This document shows positions 42,800-55,451 of a stretch of 64,000 bases of DNA, piece after piece. A model generated the notes under the pieces. That model ran no database searches and was not told the DNA's origin. It saw nothing but the letters and a program-made list of their open reading frames with translations. The DNA is from Elmis aenea (taxonomy: Eukaryota; Arthropoda; Insecta; Coleoptera; Elmidae). The stretch covers positions 15,524,544 through 15,588,543 of the forward strand of contig OX393582.1 in NCBI GenBank assembly GCA_947652605.1. The letters run 5' to 3'. Position numbers and translations under genes: made by a program. Numbering within the stretch: position 1 is the stretch's first letter; each line of letters opens with the position of its first letter.

Positions 42800-43585
42800 A
42801 CTCTCTTTAGCAGCAGTCATCAATGTCTTGCATATGCAGATGACATATTATTATTAATAGTACGAAATACGAAGGAGTTGGAGGATTTAGCAAGCAAGCT
42901 GTTTAGCAAATAGAAAGCGTCTTCAAATTAACACGGACAACAGTAAATACATGCAACTAAAAATCAAACTAGGAGCGGTCAATAATAAAAGCTTTAAGAT
43001 ACAAACAGTAGACTGTGATGTGTTGAAAATTTAAGAAGTAGAAGACTACATGAATACATGTATCTAGGAAGATTAATAGAAAATAAATGCAGAGAGAAAG
43101 CAACAAATGCGCAGACGGAATTAACAGAATATTAAGGTCGAAGGAAGTATCGCGAAAAGCAAAAATAAGACTCTTAAAACCAACTCTGGCATGTAATGAA
43201 CAAAACAATACAGTTAAAGCTAGAAGCTTGGGAACGGAAGATTCTTCGAAAAATATTTGGTGGAAAGAAGTTGAAAATTGTTGGGAACCAAGAACTGACT
43301 AAGTGTACGACATATCAAGAACCAAACATAACACATTTCATCAAAGCTGGACGATTGCAGTGGCTAGGTTATCTTGAACGAATGGAAGGGGACAGGAATG
43401 TAACATATGTGGGTTGGAAGATACCAGAGGGTAAAAGAAAAAGGGGCAGATCGAGGAGAAGACGGAGAGAGGCAGTTTTGAAGGATATAAAAGAGAAAAA
43501 ACTCACAAACTGGAGGACAGGAAGAGATGGAAAGATTTTACCAAACAATGGGACTAAAAGGCCTGTAAACGCTTTATATCCATAA
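42800..43585 (+). pseudogene. RTE/Jockey-like LINE, 3' half, frameshifted
   Basis: The catalytic box YADD is at 42833-42844 in SSSHQCLAYADDILLL, followed by an in-frame stop after about 20 codons. After frameshifts the last open frame (43196-43585) reads LEAWERKILRKIFGGKKLKI, ITHFIKAGRLQWLGYLERME, a basic GKRKRGRSRRRRREAVLKD and LTNWRTGRDGK. These are the typical C-terminal blocks of RTE/Jockey-type reverse transcriptases. The segment between 'YLG' and 'WERKILR' is partly deleted (LLKPTLACNEQNN junction). The 5' half is absent. Confidence 0.85.
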
Positions 43586-44440
43586 TAAAGAAGTTGTTGC
43601 AATGTCATTGTACCTATAGAGCATTTCCTGCGATTTGCAAAAATATAACGTTTATAGGCATTCCTCTTGAAATAAAGTTATAGGGGTGCGACAGTCAAAT
43701 TGAATCATCCAGTGTAATATGAAGGTGCGGATTTTATCTTTCACAGCTTACTAGTTTTTTTTTTTTAATTTCATTGAGCTTGGTCTTCGTATTATTCGAT
43801 ACTGTCTACATGGTCTCTTCGTATATCATAGTTTAGCGTATCCTCGCAGTTATGTTCGTTCGCTATGAATTTTTTATCAGCTTTCGCTATAAATTTTATA
43901 ATCATGGGCATACCCAGGTTTTCGTGTCGGTATGTTGGTTTTCTAAATAAATTCCTGCGTTTTATTGCCATTCGTAGCACCGCATTTCACATGGTTTAAA
44001 TTTTTAAAATTTTGTAAGGGCCTTAGCCCTTAGCTCAATGTTTGGCTAAGTTTAATGAAAGGTTTGAATAGTTATGGATACTGTATCATTAATAAAGCTT
44101 TTAAATTTATAGACCGGTATAGCTGTGTTAGTTAAAGGTAGTATTAGTGTGTACAGCTCATCTTTAGTAAGGGTACAATTGGGTTGGCAGTCGCCAGAGG
44201 CTACCAGTGTCTAGGGTCCTCATAGTCTTAGTATCTGATGCATTTTTAAGAGACCGTGCGTTTCACAATGATAAGGCAGTGAAGTCAATTGTCTGAAATC
44301 TCAGTGTACGATTAAATACGTTCTGCAACTGTTGATCGATATCGTTATAGATTCGATCGTGTTTTCCAACCTCGCTTTGTACATGCTACTGAGAATGCAG
44401 AAACGTCAATGTTTATAGATATTCACCGGAAATTACGCAT
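43586..44440. other. Unassigned stretch
   Basis: A block GGGGTGCGACAGTCAAATTG (about 43684) repeats the element end near 13013. Otherwise no gene is recognised. Confidence 0.4.
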
Positions 44441-44820
44441 AATAATTAAGTCGTGTGACGAATCGTACTGTACATAGGCCGCACTGTTGTGTAAAGAATA
44501 CTAATTACTCTTGTGTTTATTGTTGATAATTTTGGTTCGTGATCGTCTTTGTAATGTGGTTGGCTCATCAAACGTTGTTTTACGTAATACACAGTTCTAG
44601 AGCAATTATAACACAGTAAGAAACAAATAAAACACAACAATATTAACAACAAACTCTTTATTTTTCAACCGGCTGTACATTTCTCGGTGGTTGGTTCCTA
44701 ACTACCCTAGCGTGACTATCCCAAGATTTTAGGTTCCCTGTTGCTAGCCCTTTTTTATTGTAGTTGCATCTTTGTCATCCTTTCCTACAAACACATATTT
44801 ATACGAGTAGTTTGTTCTGC
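44441..44820 (-). pseudogene. Coding-like relic with possible LTR downstream
   Basis: On the minus strand, RTNYSYKYVFVGKDDKDATT runs to IKKG* and, in an overlapping frame, GLATGNLKSWDSHARVVRNQ runs to PPRNVQPVEK* (TAA at 44658-44660). The two segments join through one frameshift. Their non-repetitive composition and consistent continuation look like a real protein C-terminus. Downstream on the same strand are TTTGTTGTTAATATTG, AATAAAC signals and a further open stretch TTFDEPTTLQRRSRTKIINN. The arrangement would fit the end of a retroelement ORF followed by an LTR, but I cannot prove LTR ends. Confidence 0.3.
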
Positions 44821-47130
44821 TTATGATGTACAACTTTATCAACAAATCGTTTGTTGATTGACGAAACCCAAATGCTGGCGTTGTAGGACCCAAGTTATGA
44901 CCGTAATATTTTAACGTTAATATGTTTTACTAAAGTTGAAATCCTCATAACTTGGCCCTTTTGAAGTGTTATATCTTTAAGTAACTGATGCATCAGCATT
45001 TGTTGTAACGTTAATCATTTAAAAATTAAAAGTAGATGAAATACCATTAAAGTAAATAAAAATAATTGGTCAGGCCGGATATCAAAGTACTTTGTGACAA
45101 CTGATCGAAATAGCTTGTATTTATTTAAATAAAAGTTGACTATTATAAATAACATTGTCACCGTTTTAATAAATTGACAATTATAATAAATTTGGGTAAA
45201 TTAGTATTGTAATATGGCACCTTTTGTTGTCAGTGTTGCCATAAAACTAACTGAAACTAAACTGAAAAAGTCGTAGTTGTCAGAAAATGTGCGCATGTTT
45301 TATTTGCTAAAATGCTTCTAAAATGCTAGTTTTTTTTAGAAATGTCAAAATTATATAGAAGCAACGAATCCTTTAATTAGATTTATTTTTAAAGCTAAAT
45401 TTACACGAGGACTATTAAAAACTGTTAATATTTCTGCAGTGGTTTCAGTATTGACTTTGGCAAATGATTATGTTTCAAAAGTTTTACATAATTTAAACCC
45501 ATTTTTAATAATCCTGTATAAAATTGTCAGTACATACTTAAATTGTGTTTTTTAATGGTATATTACTGTAATTTTGAATCCCACGTTTAATTAAAAGTCA
45601 ACATTGTTCAACGTACTTCACTCCTAAAGTTATTCGTTTGCTAATTTTACTATTTTCTTAATGTTTTAACAGATATAGCACACCAATAAAAAATTTATAA
45701 CTATCTATTGGTAAGAGTTTGGAAAATATCCTCAAAGGATTGGAATAACTAAACTCGTAGTTATTTAATCCGAAAACAATTTTTTATTGGTTGTACAGGA
45801 TGTGAAATTTTTTTAAAAACTTACCGAAAAATATAATGGCAATCACTTTCTTATCTCAAATAGAACATTCTATTTTCCTAAACCCTGTTTAATGCAAAAT
45901 TAAATGGCTCATGATGCCAGATTCTATTTATTTAACTTGCCAGTTTTAAAAATGTTTGGCTTTTTGAATCTTTTTTTTTAAATTCACATAATTTTGTCAA
46001 AATTGCAAGATTTTTCATTAAAAAAAAAACACTCTTAATGATTGAACTTGGTTAGAAATTTTTTTACTAATTCAACAAATGTTTGAAGTTTTGACTCTGA
46101 TGTTCTAAGCAAACTTCAATTTGCAGTTTAAATGCTTTGTATTTGTTTAACAACATTTGTTAAATAATTATTTTTTCACTGACTTTTTCATAATTTGATT
46201 TTCGCTTGAGGAGTTCTATGTCGACTTGTGGAGCTACTTATATCGGAAGTATTTTTATACTTACTTAAGAATCAAAACTAATACACATCAGATGAAAGTT
46301 TATAATTTTGACTATAAAAATGGCAAACTTAAAAATTATTTCTCCAACTTTCGTAGCCAGCTGATATATTTTCCACAATTCCATGTATAATTGATACATA
46401 AAAACTAAATGGCTTTCTGTTACTAAACCTAATTAGACAATAATTATAGTGAATTTAAATTTTGTTTTTAAAAAGCAATTTAGCTATTTTTGTAATTTAA
46501 AATAATATTTTTCCAGCTGAATCCTCTAGAATTACTTTTTTTTTAAGCCAAAGAACTTCAAAATGGCTGAACCCATAAATAAATTACGTTAATGTGTGTA
46601 GCAAGAAAATTTATTCAGTCTATTTTGAAAATTGCAGTTTAGGCAATCTATAAATTTGAGAACATGAAAATTTTCTTACATTGGCCTTGACCTGATAATA
46701 TAATTCTGATACACGAGCACATCTAGCAATTTTCGTACAAAACTCTTTTAAATAAATACGAGTGAGTCCTTTAATAAAATAATATAAGTGATTATGTTAT
46801 TGTTTCATGCTCGCCTCTAGCTGACACGAGTCAAGAATTTTCGAATCACTGACATTTACAGGACGAGTAACATCAACATCAAAGATGCACAGAGAATATT
46901 CATAGTTGACTGACAAATTCTCTCTGATGTACTACAGTTTCTGTTCTAAGATAAATATTGAGTTAAATATTATATTCATCGCGTGTTTGTGGGTGGACTA
47001 TTTAACGAAGTGAGTAATTAAGCTATATGTAGTCTTTTATTGGTAATCAAAACGTTTTCTTAAATTATAAGATATTTGTAATTGTTAGGTCTCGTTCGTT
47101 GAGCTAAATGTGCGTTTGGTTTTATTTTTT
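44821..47130. other. AT-rich stretch without a recognisable gene
   Basis: Around 45660-45830 there is a loose inverted repeat (CACACCAATAAAAAATTTAT versus AACAATTTTTTATTGGTTGT). No other structure is seen. Confidence 0.4.
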
Positions 47131-47132
47131 AA

Positions 47133-47259
47133 TTTTGCATTTTTGTCGCGCGTTTTTGCTTGGTTTCATGGCCGTTCGCACATGCCCACCATAAAGACCT
47201 TCTTCGGGCTAAAGGAAGGTTAAGTGCATTTGCCCATGTGTCATATGTGCACCTTATTG
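47133..47259 (+). other. Candidate exon-like segment with consensus splice donor
   Basis: One plus-strand frame is open from 47133 to 47259 (ending FAHVSYVHLIG). The segment is followed by GTAAGTGAATCC at 47260, close to the consensus donor. Base composition is less AT-rich than the surroundings. The start is undefined and no family is recognised. Confidence 0.2.
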
Positions 47260-47609
47260 GTAAGTGAATCCAACGTTTTGTTTTGTTATCTTTAATTCAA
47301 CATATGGTCCTTCGGGTTTGACTGGTTTCTGTTCATACGCAACAGTATTAAAGCATTTTGTTCATATGAGTAATTTCTTTGGCGTGTGAGGAAAGACATC
47401 ATCCGTTTTGTACGGAGATCATAGCTAAATCATAATCTCATTTCACTAATAAGCTATGTAGCGCTATATAGCAACATTCTGGTTATCCCTGATGGAATGA
47501 AACTGGTCAACAGTATATCAGTAACATGAGTAATATGAAAATGTGTGCTTCTTATAGTATACTTTGAGCTGAATTTAAATATAGCTTTAAAAAGTTTCAA
47601 TCACGCAAA

Positions 47610-47763
47610 AATTACCTTTGTTTTTAATTTTTTTTTCAGATTTTTTTCTATGTAAATCATCAGTACCACGTATAACTGCATAACATTTATTTTTGATGTA
47701 CTTGATGCAATAAACACAGCGTTGATCAGATTCTAGCGACAACATACCGTGACCCTTCCTTTA
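47610..47763. mobile_element. One-arm fragment of the palindromic foldback family
   Basis: It matches the right arm of 15431-16138: GTACCACGTATAACTG, GATGTACTTGATGCAATAAA, TTCTAGCGACAACATACCGT and the end GACCCTTCCTT. Confidence 0.7.
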
Positions 47764-48499
47764 AGCATTGTACAAAACTAGAAAAAGTAAAAGTGACTGT
47801 AACAAAAGAACTTTACGTGGTAGACATATCTAGAATTAGCGCTCAAAAATTAGTAAAACTCACCAAAAATTATGCAAGATTAAAAAGAATGTGAAGTTGT
47901 CTCGTGTTGCCAATTTAGTTATCTCATTTATTTTTAAAACCTTTTATATCAAAGACTGTTTTTATTCAGTTAGTTTGAAGTAAATTTTCGGCGTCCAGTT
48001 ACATTAAAGAATAATTGCTTTTACTTACAAAGATTAGGCGGTTGTACGTTACACGTCACAAATCATAAAGAACAATGTGAAAAATAAAAAGTTACGTTAT
48101 TATCTTGAAGAAAATTTGAGAAGCTCGGAATTAATCTTTTATAACATTATCTTTTTTAGTTACTTGATCCAAGTCATCGCATTTAGGTGTGAAATAAAGA
48201 AATGAGCTAAGCAATTAACTTTGAAATATTAGACTTTTTGAAACTGTAATCTTTTCAGGCTTCTGATTAAACTAATTGCGTTCATACTCAAATGCAATTA
48301 ACTATGGTTTTATGTAACGATTGCTAATTAATTTTAATATTCTTCCATTACCTTGTCCATTTGCACCGCCCTTGATATAAACGTAAGACGTATTAGGGAA
48401 ACTCACCCGGTGATTTTTGCTTAAAAGTTTTTTCTTTAGATCATTTTAGATTGGATTATTTTAGAATGTTGTTTTATTGATTATTTTTCTTTCAGCTCC
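47764..48499. other. Unassigned stretch
   Basis: No recognisable gene or repeat. Confidence 0.4.
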
Positions 48500-49130
48500 T
48501 TCGTTTCCATGCGTTGCCTTTTTTTTACGGCTGCTGGCCTTGTCCCATCTGTAGGTATATGTCACTATGGGTCTTATTACGGTTTTGTATATCTTGGCCT
48601 TTGTTGCTGTTCTGGGTAGATTATTTTTCCATATTGTGTGATTCTATTGGCCTTGTGTTTTTTCTTCCGTACTTCTGCTTGTATCTTCCTTTTTCTTTTT
48701 TCTTCATATTTAGACTAGTCTGTTCTACCTTTGAATTACTTGATGTTCCAAGTTGTTGCGCCATATTTTTATTTGGTTCCCAACGCTTCATTTTTTTTGG
48801 CGATGGTTTATTTCTAGCTATTTTTACCACTACCATTATTTTTTTGTTTTATAAAACCATTTACATTTTCTATATTGCATGTTGTTCTAATAGTTTGGCT
48901 TCTCTTGTTTAGTAGGTTTAAATCAGAAATTTTCCTTAGTAAGTCCACTCTGATGCGTCCGTTATTCTTTTTATGCTTCAGTAGTATCGTTTCACCTGTA
49001 CATACATTTATGTTATCATTAGTCTTTTGTTGTTTTGTATATTCGTGATTTTGTTCGCGCACAATTGTGTTGTTCAGACATCTTCCTTTTGCTACCAACG
49101 CTAGATTTTTTTTGCGGTATTTATACATAT
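48500..49130 (-). pseudogene. Minus-strand LINE relic
   Basis: On the minus strand, 48541-48618 reads RTATKAKIYKTVIRPIVTY. This is the well-conserved 'K..iYkt.irP.vtYg.E.W' block of RTE/Jockey-like LINE reverse transcriptases. Upstream frames on that strand (48621-49128) are rich in Lys, Asn and Arg and too degenerate to align by eye, but they may be the same insertion. The plus-strand frame at 48514-48912 is its shadow. Confidence 0.5.
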
Positions 49131-50454
49131 ATTATTTGTAACACTTCTTAATATGATCCTTTGGTTGCCAGAACTTGAACATATTAAATGAAAACTTTTC
49201 GCAAAAGCTTCTTTAAAATGGAGAACATAAAAATAACACACACAAAATGTAAAGATAATTCGTGATAGGTATATAAAAATATGATTTTTATATCATATGA
49301 AATTAGCATAGACTACGAAAGGATATGCAGATAATGTGGAAATGGAAACTAAGCATTACAATAACATTATACTACCATTATTTTATCGCGCGCAGAATAT
49401 CTGCTCGAAATAGTCATTTTAGCTGTCCTTTTACGGAGAACAAGTTCCTTTAGAAGAAAGAAAACATAAATGTGTGTAATTAAAACTTAAAAGAAGTAAA
49501 AAAAGAGTCATTTAATAGATATTCATTATAATTACAAATTTAATAATATAAAATAACTTTTTATTTTCTGATGTTTTTAAATATATAAGAAACATTTGGC
49601 CGCATCTTTGAACAAACAAGGCAGGTTCATGAACTTTAAATTGCAGGAACTGGACACAATCTGCACATTTTCAGTTTAAATTCTTATTAAGCACCCAAAA
49701 CACATTTTTTGCTAAGTAGACCATCTTTTTTATCTCTAACGGTATCCAAAATTTTCATGTTCTATCAATACATGTTGAAATATACACCTTGCATACTAAA
49801 AAATTAATTTATATTTTGATGATTATTAATTGGGAAACAAAAATTAAATTATCTAGCCATTGTTTTATGTATTGTTTCATTAATATTTTAATTGACGAAA
49901 AAGGACAGAAGAGGATATTTCGGTACAACAAAGAGAAAAATAAATGCTCTCATAACGCCACTAAGTATCTAAATTAATACACATTTTGGGATTGCACGGA
50001 ATATAAAGCAAATTTCGCGCAAAATTGGTTTTGTAAATAAAATCTAGTAGCGTAAATGTAACCAAGCATCTTACTATAAAAAGAAACTAGCGTTAACCTC
50101 ACTTACACGTCTGCGAATCGTGTAATGTAAATAGTTATGGTCGGCTCGGTGTGACATGGACATTTCCTTTATGTCGGTCCAGTATCACATGTGGTGGTAA
50201 TGTCGTCTACAGGTGTTTGTTAAATCTCACCAGAATATCCAGCTTTTGTTGGTAATCTCACTAGATTTTTGCGTTTGCATTCCAGAAAATATACCGACTT
50301 TGTATAAAAATAGTTATGTATTTTATCAGAAAGTTGCTTAATTTACGTTACAAATATGAAGATAGATGTAAATGAATATAATGTGTTGAGGATAATATCT
50401 TTCAAAATTCAATATAAACAAAACAAGCAAAATAATGTATGTTGTAGGTTTCGG
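49131..50454. other. Unassigned stretch
   Basis: No recognisable gene. Positions 50090-50290 are somewhat less AT-rich and unique within the window. Confidence 0.4.
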
Positions 50455-51160
50455 CAGTCGATGTCTAAAGGGAATGGAATATGCTATATATCTCAGTAAA
50501 TATCTACTTTAGGGAAAAATGTTTTGAATAAAAATTCTTTGGTACCTACTTAGTTTTCCACTATAAGACAAAACTTAAATATATTTTTTTCGAATAACAA
50601 AAGCGCAATGAAAAACAATTGAATTCTTTTAAAGGACAAGGTACCCCTTTATAAAATCATTTGATAGAGATTTGTTTCTCTTTTCAATGATGGGGTCACC
50701 TTAAAAATTAAGTTTATGCTAAGAGGCCGGAGAATATCGAAAATTTAAAAGATCGTATTAGAGAATTTACACCTGAAATGGTTGGGAATGTTATAAACGG
50801 GTTTAAAAACCGAGTTTATCATTGCCAAGCTGTAAATGGTTCACAGTTTGAACACTTTCGTCAAAAACTTTTAGTTCTTATGATGTTTTTGTTAGAAATA
50901 AATACTAATCAATTAAAATAATTTTTGCGTTTTTCTCAAAAAGTTGCTTAAGTAAGGGTACTAAAGTTTTGCATCATTAAAAAGAGAAAAAAATTCTCTA
51001 TCAAATTGTTTTTCATTGTGCTTTAGTTATGCGGATTTTTTTAAAAATTGTGTCTTATGGTGGAAAATTAAGTATCAAACAACTTTTGTTCAAAACATTT
51101 TTTCCTAAAGTGGATATTTACTGAGATATATAGCATATTCCATTCCTTTTGGACACACTG
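50455..51160 (+). mobile_element. Tc1/mariner-type element with transposase remnant
   Basis: Inverted ends: the left contains AAGGGAATGGAATATGCTAT and the right ATAGCATATTCCATTCCTTT before GGACACACTG and TA. The arms extend inward more than 150 bp. The middle encodes a transposase tail (50724-50921). The left terminal few bases are degenerate. Confidence 0.7.
50724..50921 (+). pseudogene. Tc1/mariner-superfamily transposase C-terminal tail
   Basis: The frame reads RPENIENLKDRIREFTPEMV, then NVINGFKNRVYHCQAVNGSQ and FEHF, to TAA at 50919-50921. 'eNleeLK.RI...i..e.l.nV...f..Rl..C...nG.hFEH' is the usual C-terminus of insect Tc1/mariner transposases after the catalytic core. The catalytic part is absent; an internal deletion would have produced this foldback-like derivative. 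Confidence 0.7.
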
Positions 51161-51167
51161 TATAAGT

Positions 51168-51960
51168 TGTTTCCGGGTTGGAACCCCGTCGAAGGTTTCT
51201 TTATAACCGACGTTTCGTCCTCCTTTATCAGAAACATCTTCAGGGTTGTTGGTTAAACAACAACTGGCGAGTCTTTCGTGTCTGGAGTGTTATAATAAGC
51301 TGAGGTTGATGATGTGTGACGGGCGCTAGAGCGTGAAATCTACTGGTCGTTACCGCCTATTTACCATCATATATCAAGAATGTTACAGACAGAATCAGCA
51401 AAATTCTCTGGAAACATGACATTCGAACATCATTCAACACCCATGTAAAATTATCAGAGTCCCTACATAGCGTCAAGGATAGTCTCCCGCTTCAAACCAA
51501 GGGGATTTATAAAATACCCTGCACATGTGGCAAGATCTACATCGGGGAGACACGAAGAACAATCAACACGCGAATCGGTGAGAGACACCAGACTTAAACA
51601 TCACTCAATCAGCATTAGCCGAACACGATACCGGCCACAACATCAAATTCGCCGAAACCGAAGTGATATCGAGAACATCACGGTACTACCCCGAAAAATA
51701 AGGGAAGCCATAGACATACTTTAACAACCAAACAACACCAACCGAGACCACGGCTATCCCCTCCATAATAAGTGTTGGAAGAAGCTGATAATCAGTAGAT
51801 TGCCCGTCACACATCATCAACCACAGTCTATTATAAATACTCCAGACACGAAGGACTCGCCAGTTGATGTTTAACCAACAACCCTGAAGATGTTTCTGAT
51901 AAAGGAGGACGAAACGTCGATAATGAAGAAACCATCGACGCGGTTTCAACCCAAAAACAA
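51168..51960 (+). mobile_element. Penelope-like element, 3' part, between inverted terminal repeats
   Basis: Arms of about 170 bp (51168-51345 and 51785-51960) are inverse copies sharing ACGTTTCGTCCTCCTTTATC and ACATCTTCAGGGTTGTTGGT. Between them lies the end of a Penelope-type ORF with a GIY-YIG domain. Inverted or tandem pseudo-LTRs are an established feature of this class. The reverse transcriptase is missing from this copy. Confidence 0.8.
51346..51785 (+). pseudogene. Penelope-like GIY-YIG endonuclease domain, frameshifted
   Basis: The frame from about 51357 reads YIKNVTDRISKILWKHDIRT, then HSVKDSLPLQTKGIYKIPCT and CGKIYIGETRRTINTRIGER. GIYKI and YIG are the signature strands of the nuclease; CTC between them is the Cys pair typical of Penelope elements, and the R of TRI is the expected catalytic arginine. 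After a frameshift near 51580 it continues LNITQSALAEHDTGHNIKFA and SRTSRYYP, then shifts again to RKIREAIDIL. Two frameshifts make it inactive. Confidence 0.85.
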
Positions 51961-52344
51961 TGGTTTTTCGTCGAAAAATAATAAAACATAATTAGACCAG
52001 TTATAAACCGTCAATTACTACAGCGATCGTGTTTTGTTTTGTCAAATACAATGATTTTGTGAAGGAAGACTAATTTTAAAACTTATTTTCTCGAAAGTTT
52101 TCTTACGTAACATTAAGAAATTTTTATACGGTTAAAAAAAAAAATTTTTTCTATCAATTAAAGTAAAAACTAGAGGTTCCATCAAAAAAAAACAATCGCC
52201 TGTCAGTTGCACACGGCTGACCGAAAAAACAATTCAACCATGTTAAAATGTAGCTAACAATTTGCCATACATTTGTTATCCAAAAAATTTTTTCTTACTG
52301 TATTTACGCCGTTACAGCAGCGTTTCCATATTTTTGGACTACCC
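51961..52344. other. Unassigned stretch ending in a mariner-type terminus
   Basis: CCATATTTTTGGACTACCCTG followed by TA at about 52327-52349 is a CAGGGTAGTCC-type end. The rest is not recognised. Confidence 0.4.
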
Positions 52345-52637
52345 TGTATAACGTTACGTTGTTAATGATATAATACGTTAAAAAATAATTTTTATTTGTA
52401 ACTCTAAAAAATTATGACAAAATTACGTTTAGATATTCATTTTAATTTTTATATTTTCAAAATAAAAAGAACACTATATTACAATTTAATTCATAGAGAA
52501 TAAAGATACAAAATAACTTTTTTTGAAAATGTATTAGTTATTATTAAAATATTTGTCATTATATTACTGTATTAAAAATTACAGGGGTCGTTATTACTAC
52601 GTTATCAGGTATCGTGACGTTACGTTTTCCATCCCTG
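52345..52637 (-). mobile_element. Right-end fragment of the TATAACGTTATA hAT family
   Basis: It matches the right side of 4526-6004: AATTTTTATTTGTAACTCT, a truncated ATAACG region, and the end ACGTTACGTTTTCCATCCCTG. At the position where the other two copies carry the foldback, this one reads from ATGATATA to TAAAAAATAATTTTT with only a few bases between, so it lacks the foldback. Confidence 0.7.
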
Positions 52638-53797
52638 GTACAATAGCAAATTATTGTGCAACCTAACATAGATATTTCAAATTGAGTTCTTCACATTAGT
52701 TCGCGAAAAAAATTTAGACTAAATAAGTTGTTTTAATTATTAAGTGAATAATCTCAATATTTATTTACAAAATTGGACCTTTTTGTATTTCAGTATTTCT
52801 TATCATTAAGTAAAAAATTCTGATTAGTATAGCAAACTAACACAACTGCAGTAGTTGGGTCATTTCTGTAATCTAACTTTAAAACAAATAAATACAGCTC
52901 GGTATTCGTAATCTAGTATTTGCACTTCTGGAGTGCTCAAAAGTAAAATTACATTTAAGTAATTAATCTTTTTAACTATTTAAACGGAAAGATTTTTTTC
53001 TTGTTAGTTAACAACACTTTTACGTTAAAGGGATTTAAATGCCAATAATTTGATTCATGGATACAGAAAACAATATTATAACAGAAGAATTTAACATGTT
53101 TTTGAGTAGAATAAATAGAAAATAGAAAAGTTTTTAAATACACATATATTCACAGCCTCTCATACCGTATGGCAAAGCTAAATGAGAGACATTTCTAAAA
53201 ACTTTTGCATTATTTAATTACCCCAACAAATGGATTACGCCTTTGTCTTTGTGAATGAATGTTATTTTTGTAATGAAAAGAAAAAGTTAAAGTTCATAAG
53301 CAAAAAATACAAATATTTTTGTCGTCTAAAGGAATAACTTTTACAGACAATTTTATTCCGGTATTTTTAATCTCTTTTGCGATGTTCTTCGTTGCAGATG
53401 ATGCAAATTAATCAGCACAACTATAATACATCGTGCATTTCTGTAATAAAGTTTCGTATTAACACCCGACGATTTTATAGTTTCTAATTACACGGTAGTG
53501 TCTGTTAAAATGTGGACAATCTGCAAGTTTTCTGCAAAAAGGGAAAAACTCGCAAACTTTATTACGTACGCAAGCTTAATGAATAATTCATTTGTACCAA
53601 GTGGTTAACGAACCACGTACTATGTGCAAGTTCACGGGGCTAACATTTCTCTACTTAATAAAATATACATCGACTCCCAGAAGCGCAATCGTTTTTCTCA
53701 ACTTTGTGAATAATAACAATAATGTTCTGTTACTCTTTCGGTTAACCGTTTTATGACAAGTGCTTTAAGTTAGAAACTGTACATTATTATTTACATT
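52638..53797. other. AT-rich stretch without a recognisable gene
   Basis: Nothing recognised. Confidence 0.45.
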
Positions 53798-55451
53798 TAT
53801 GAAAGTATTGGAGTTACCAAGTTTGTCGAAACACCGATATTACAAACAAGTAAAGTATTTTCATTTAAGCCAGTGACTTTAGACGACATTAGTAAAATAA
53901 TGTAAAATATAAATATTGGAGGTGGTACGGACGATGTATCTATACAGGTTATTCGAGATGCACTACCTCTGATTGGAAACACAATGACAGACATAATAAA
54001 TGAATCGCTAGATCGCTACTGACCGGTGTTTTTCCCGAAAGTTGGAAAACGGCGTTAGTTGTGCCAATACCAAAAGTGAGATGAACCAAAAAATGCGAAG
54101 AATTTAGACCAATAAACATACTACCTAAATATGAACACATTTTGGAGTCTGTTGTCAAACGACAAATATTACAGTTTATAGAAGTCAACAATATACTATC
54201 AGACGCTCAATCTGGCTTTAGAGCCAAACATTCATGTTAAACATCATTAAATCTGGTGCTAGCTGATTGGAAGCAACAAATACATTGTGGGGGTATTTTT
54301 AGACTTTAAAAGAGCACCATAGATAGAAATAGGCTGATTAAAAAACTGGAACAATATGGCATACGAGGAATCGAAAACAGGTGGTTTGAAAGTTATCTAA
54401 CAACTCGCTATCAAAAAACTAAATTTAACAATATAGAATCAGAAAAAATTATCAGCACACTAGGTGTACCACAAGGTTCAGTTTTGGGTCCTTTACTTTT
54501 TGTGCTGTACTTAAATGATTTGGAACACAATATAAAAAACTGTAGTATACATCTCTTTGCAGATGACACTTTAATCACAGCTTCTGATAGCAACCTAGAG
54601 TCGGCTATTAATAAGATAAATAATAACCTACACATTGTATCAGAATGGTTAAAAGTTAACAAATTAAAATTAAATTCAGATAAAACCAAATTTATGATAA
54701 TAGGAAACAGGCCAATACAGAATGATGTAAGCATTAAAGTTAAAATAGATAATGAAGAACTTGAATGTGTTTCGCAAATTAAATATCTTGGCGTGAAAAA
54801 AGTTGTGAAAAAAATTAGTTTTCTAGGTAGATTAACAAACAAACTTAGCCTTTCAGCAAAAATTACAGTATATAGGTCACTAATCGCTCCACACTTCGAT
54901 TACAGCGCGAGTATTTTGTTCTTATGCAACGAATGCGATTTACATAAATTGCAGAAACAACAAAACAGAGGAATGCGTGTTATTTTAAAATGCTCGAGAT
55001 ACACTAAAATAAGCGAAATGTTAAATACCTTAAAGTGGTTAAGTATACGTCAACAAATTACTTTTAATTGCCTTTTTTTATTATACAAGGCAATAAATAA
55101 TTTTTTACCACGTTACATGACTAAAAATTTAATACAAAACTGTAACATTCACGAATACCAGACCAGGAACAAAGACGACTTTAGACTACCAAAACCAAAA
55201 CTAACGAAAACAAATACACAGAACGCCTTGTACTACAAAGGGCTCAAGATTTTTAATGAATTATCTGAGGAAATTAAACAAACAACTTCCATATCAAATT
55301 TTAAAAAACTATGTTTAGAATATGTGAAAAATAATGTTAAGATTTAATAGTTACGAAAATATGTACAAATAAATATAAGCAGCATTAAGATAATGTAAAA
55401 TTAGCTAAAAGCTAAATAAAGATTTTTTATTATTATTATTATTATTATTAC
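53798..55451 (+). pseudogene. 5'-truncated LINE with reverse transcriptase and (TTA)n tail
   Basis: Starting near YESIGVTKFVETPI, broken frames show GGGTDDVSIQVIRDALPLIG, RPINILPKYEHILESVVKRQ, NILSDAQSGFRAKHSC, LDFKRA, GVPQGSVLGPLLF (near 54470) and the catalytic box FADD (54556-54567, normally YADD). The last open frame runs to TAA 55345-55347 and includes WLKVNKLKLNSDKTKFMIIG and RSLIAPHFDYSASILFLC. About 15 residues are missing after IKYLGV. The tail is AATAAAG plus (TTA)n at 55425-55451. Motif order fits Jockey/CR1-like clades; there is no RNase H. Several stops upstream of 54400 show it is dead. Confidence 0.88.

Noticed and set aside
48514..48912. Plus-strand 132-codon hydrophobic frame resembling a membrane protein
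   Set aside because: It is antisense to a LINE relic with a conserved KIYKTVIRPIVTY block; the Phe/Leu/Cys richness comes from reading a purine-rich coding strand backwards.
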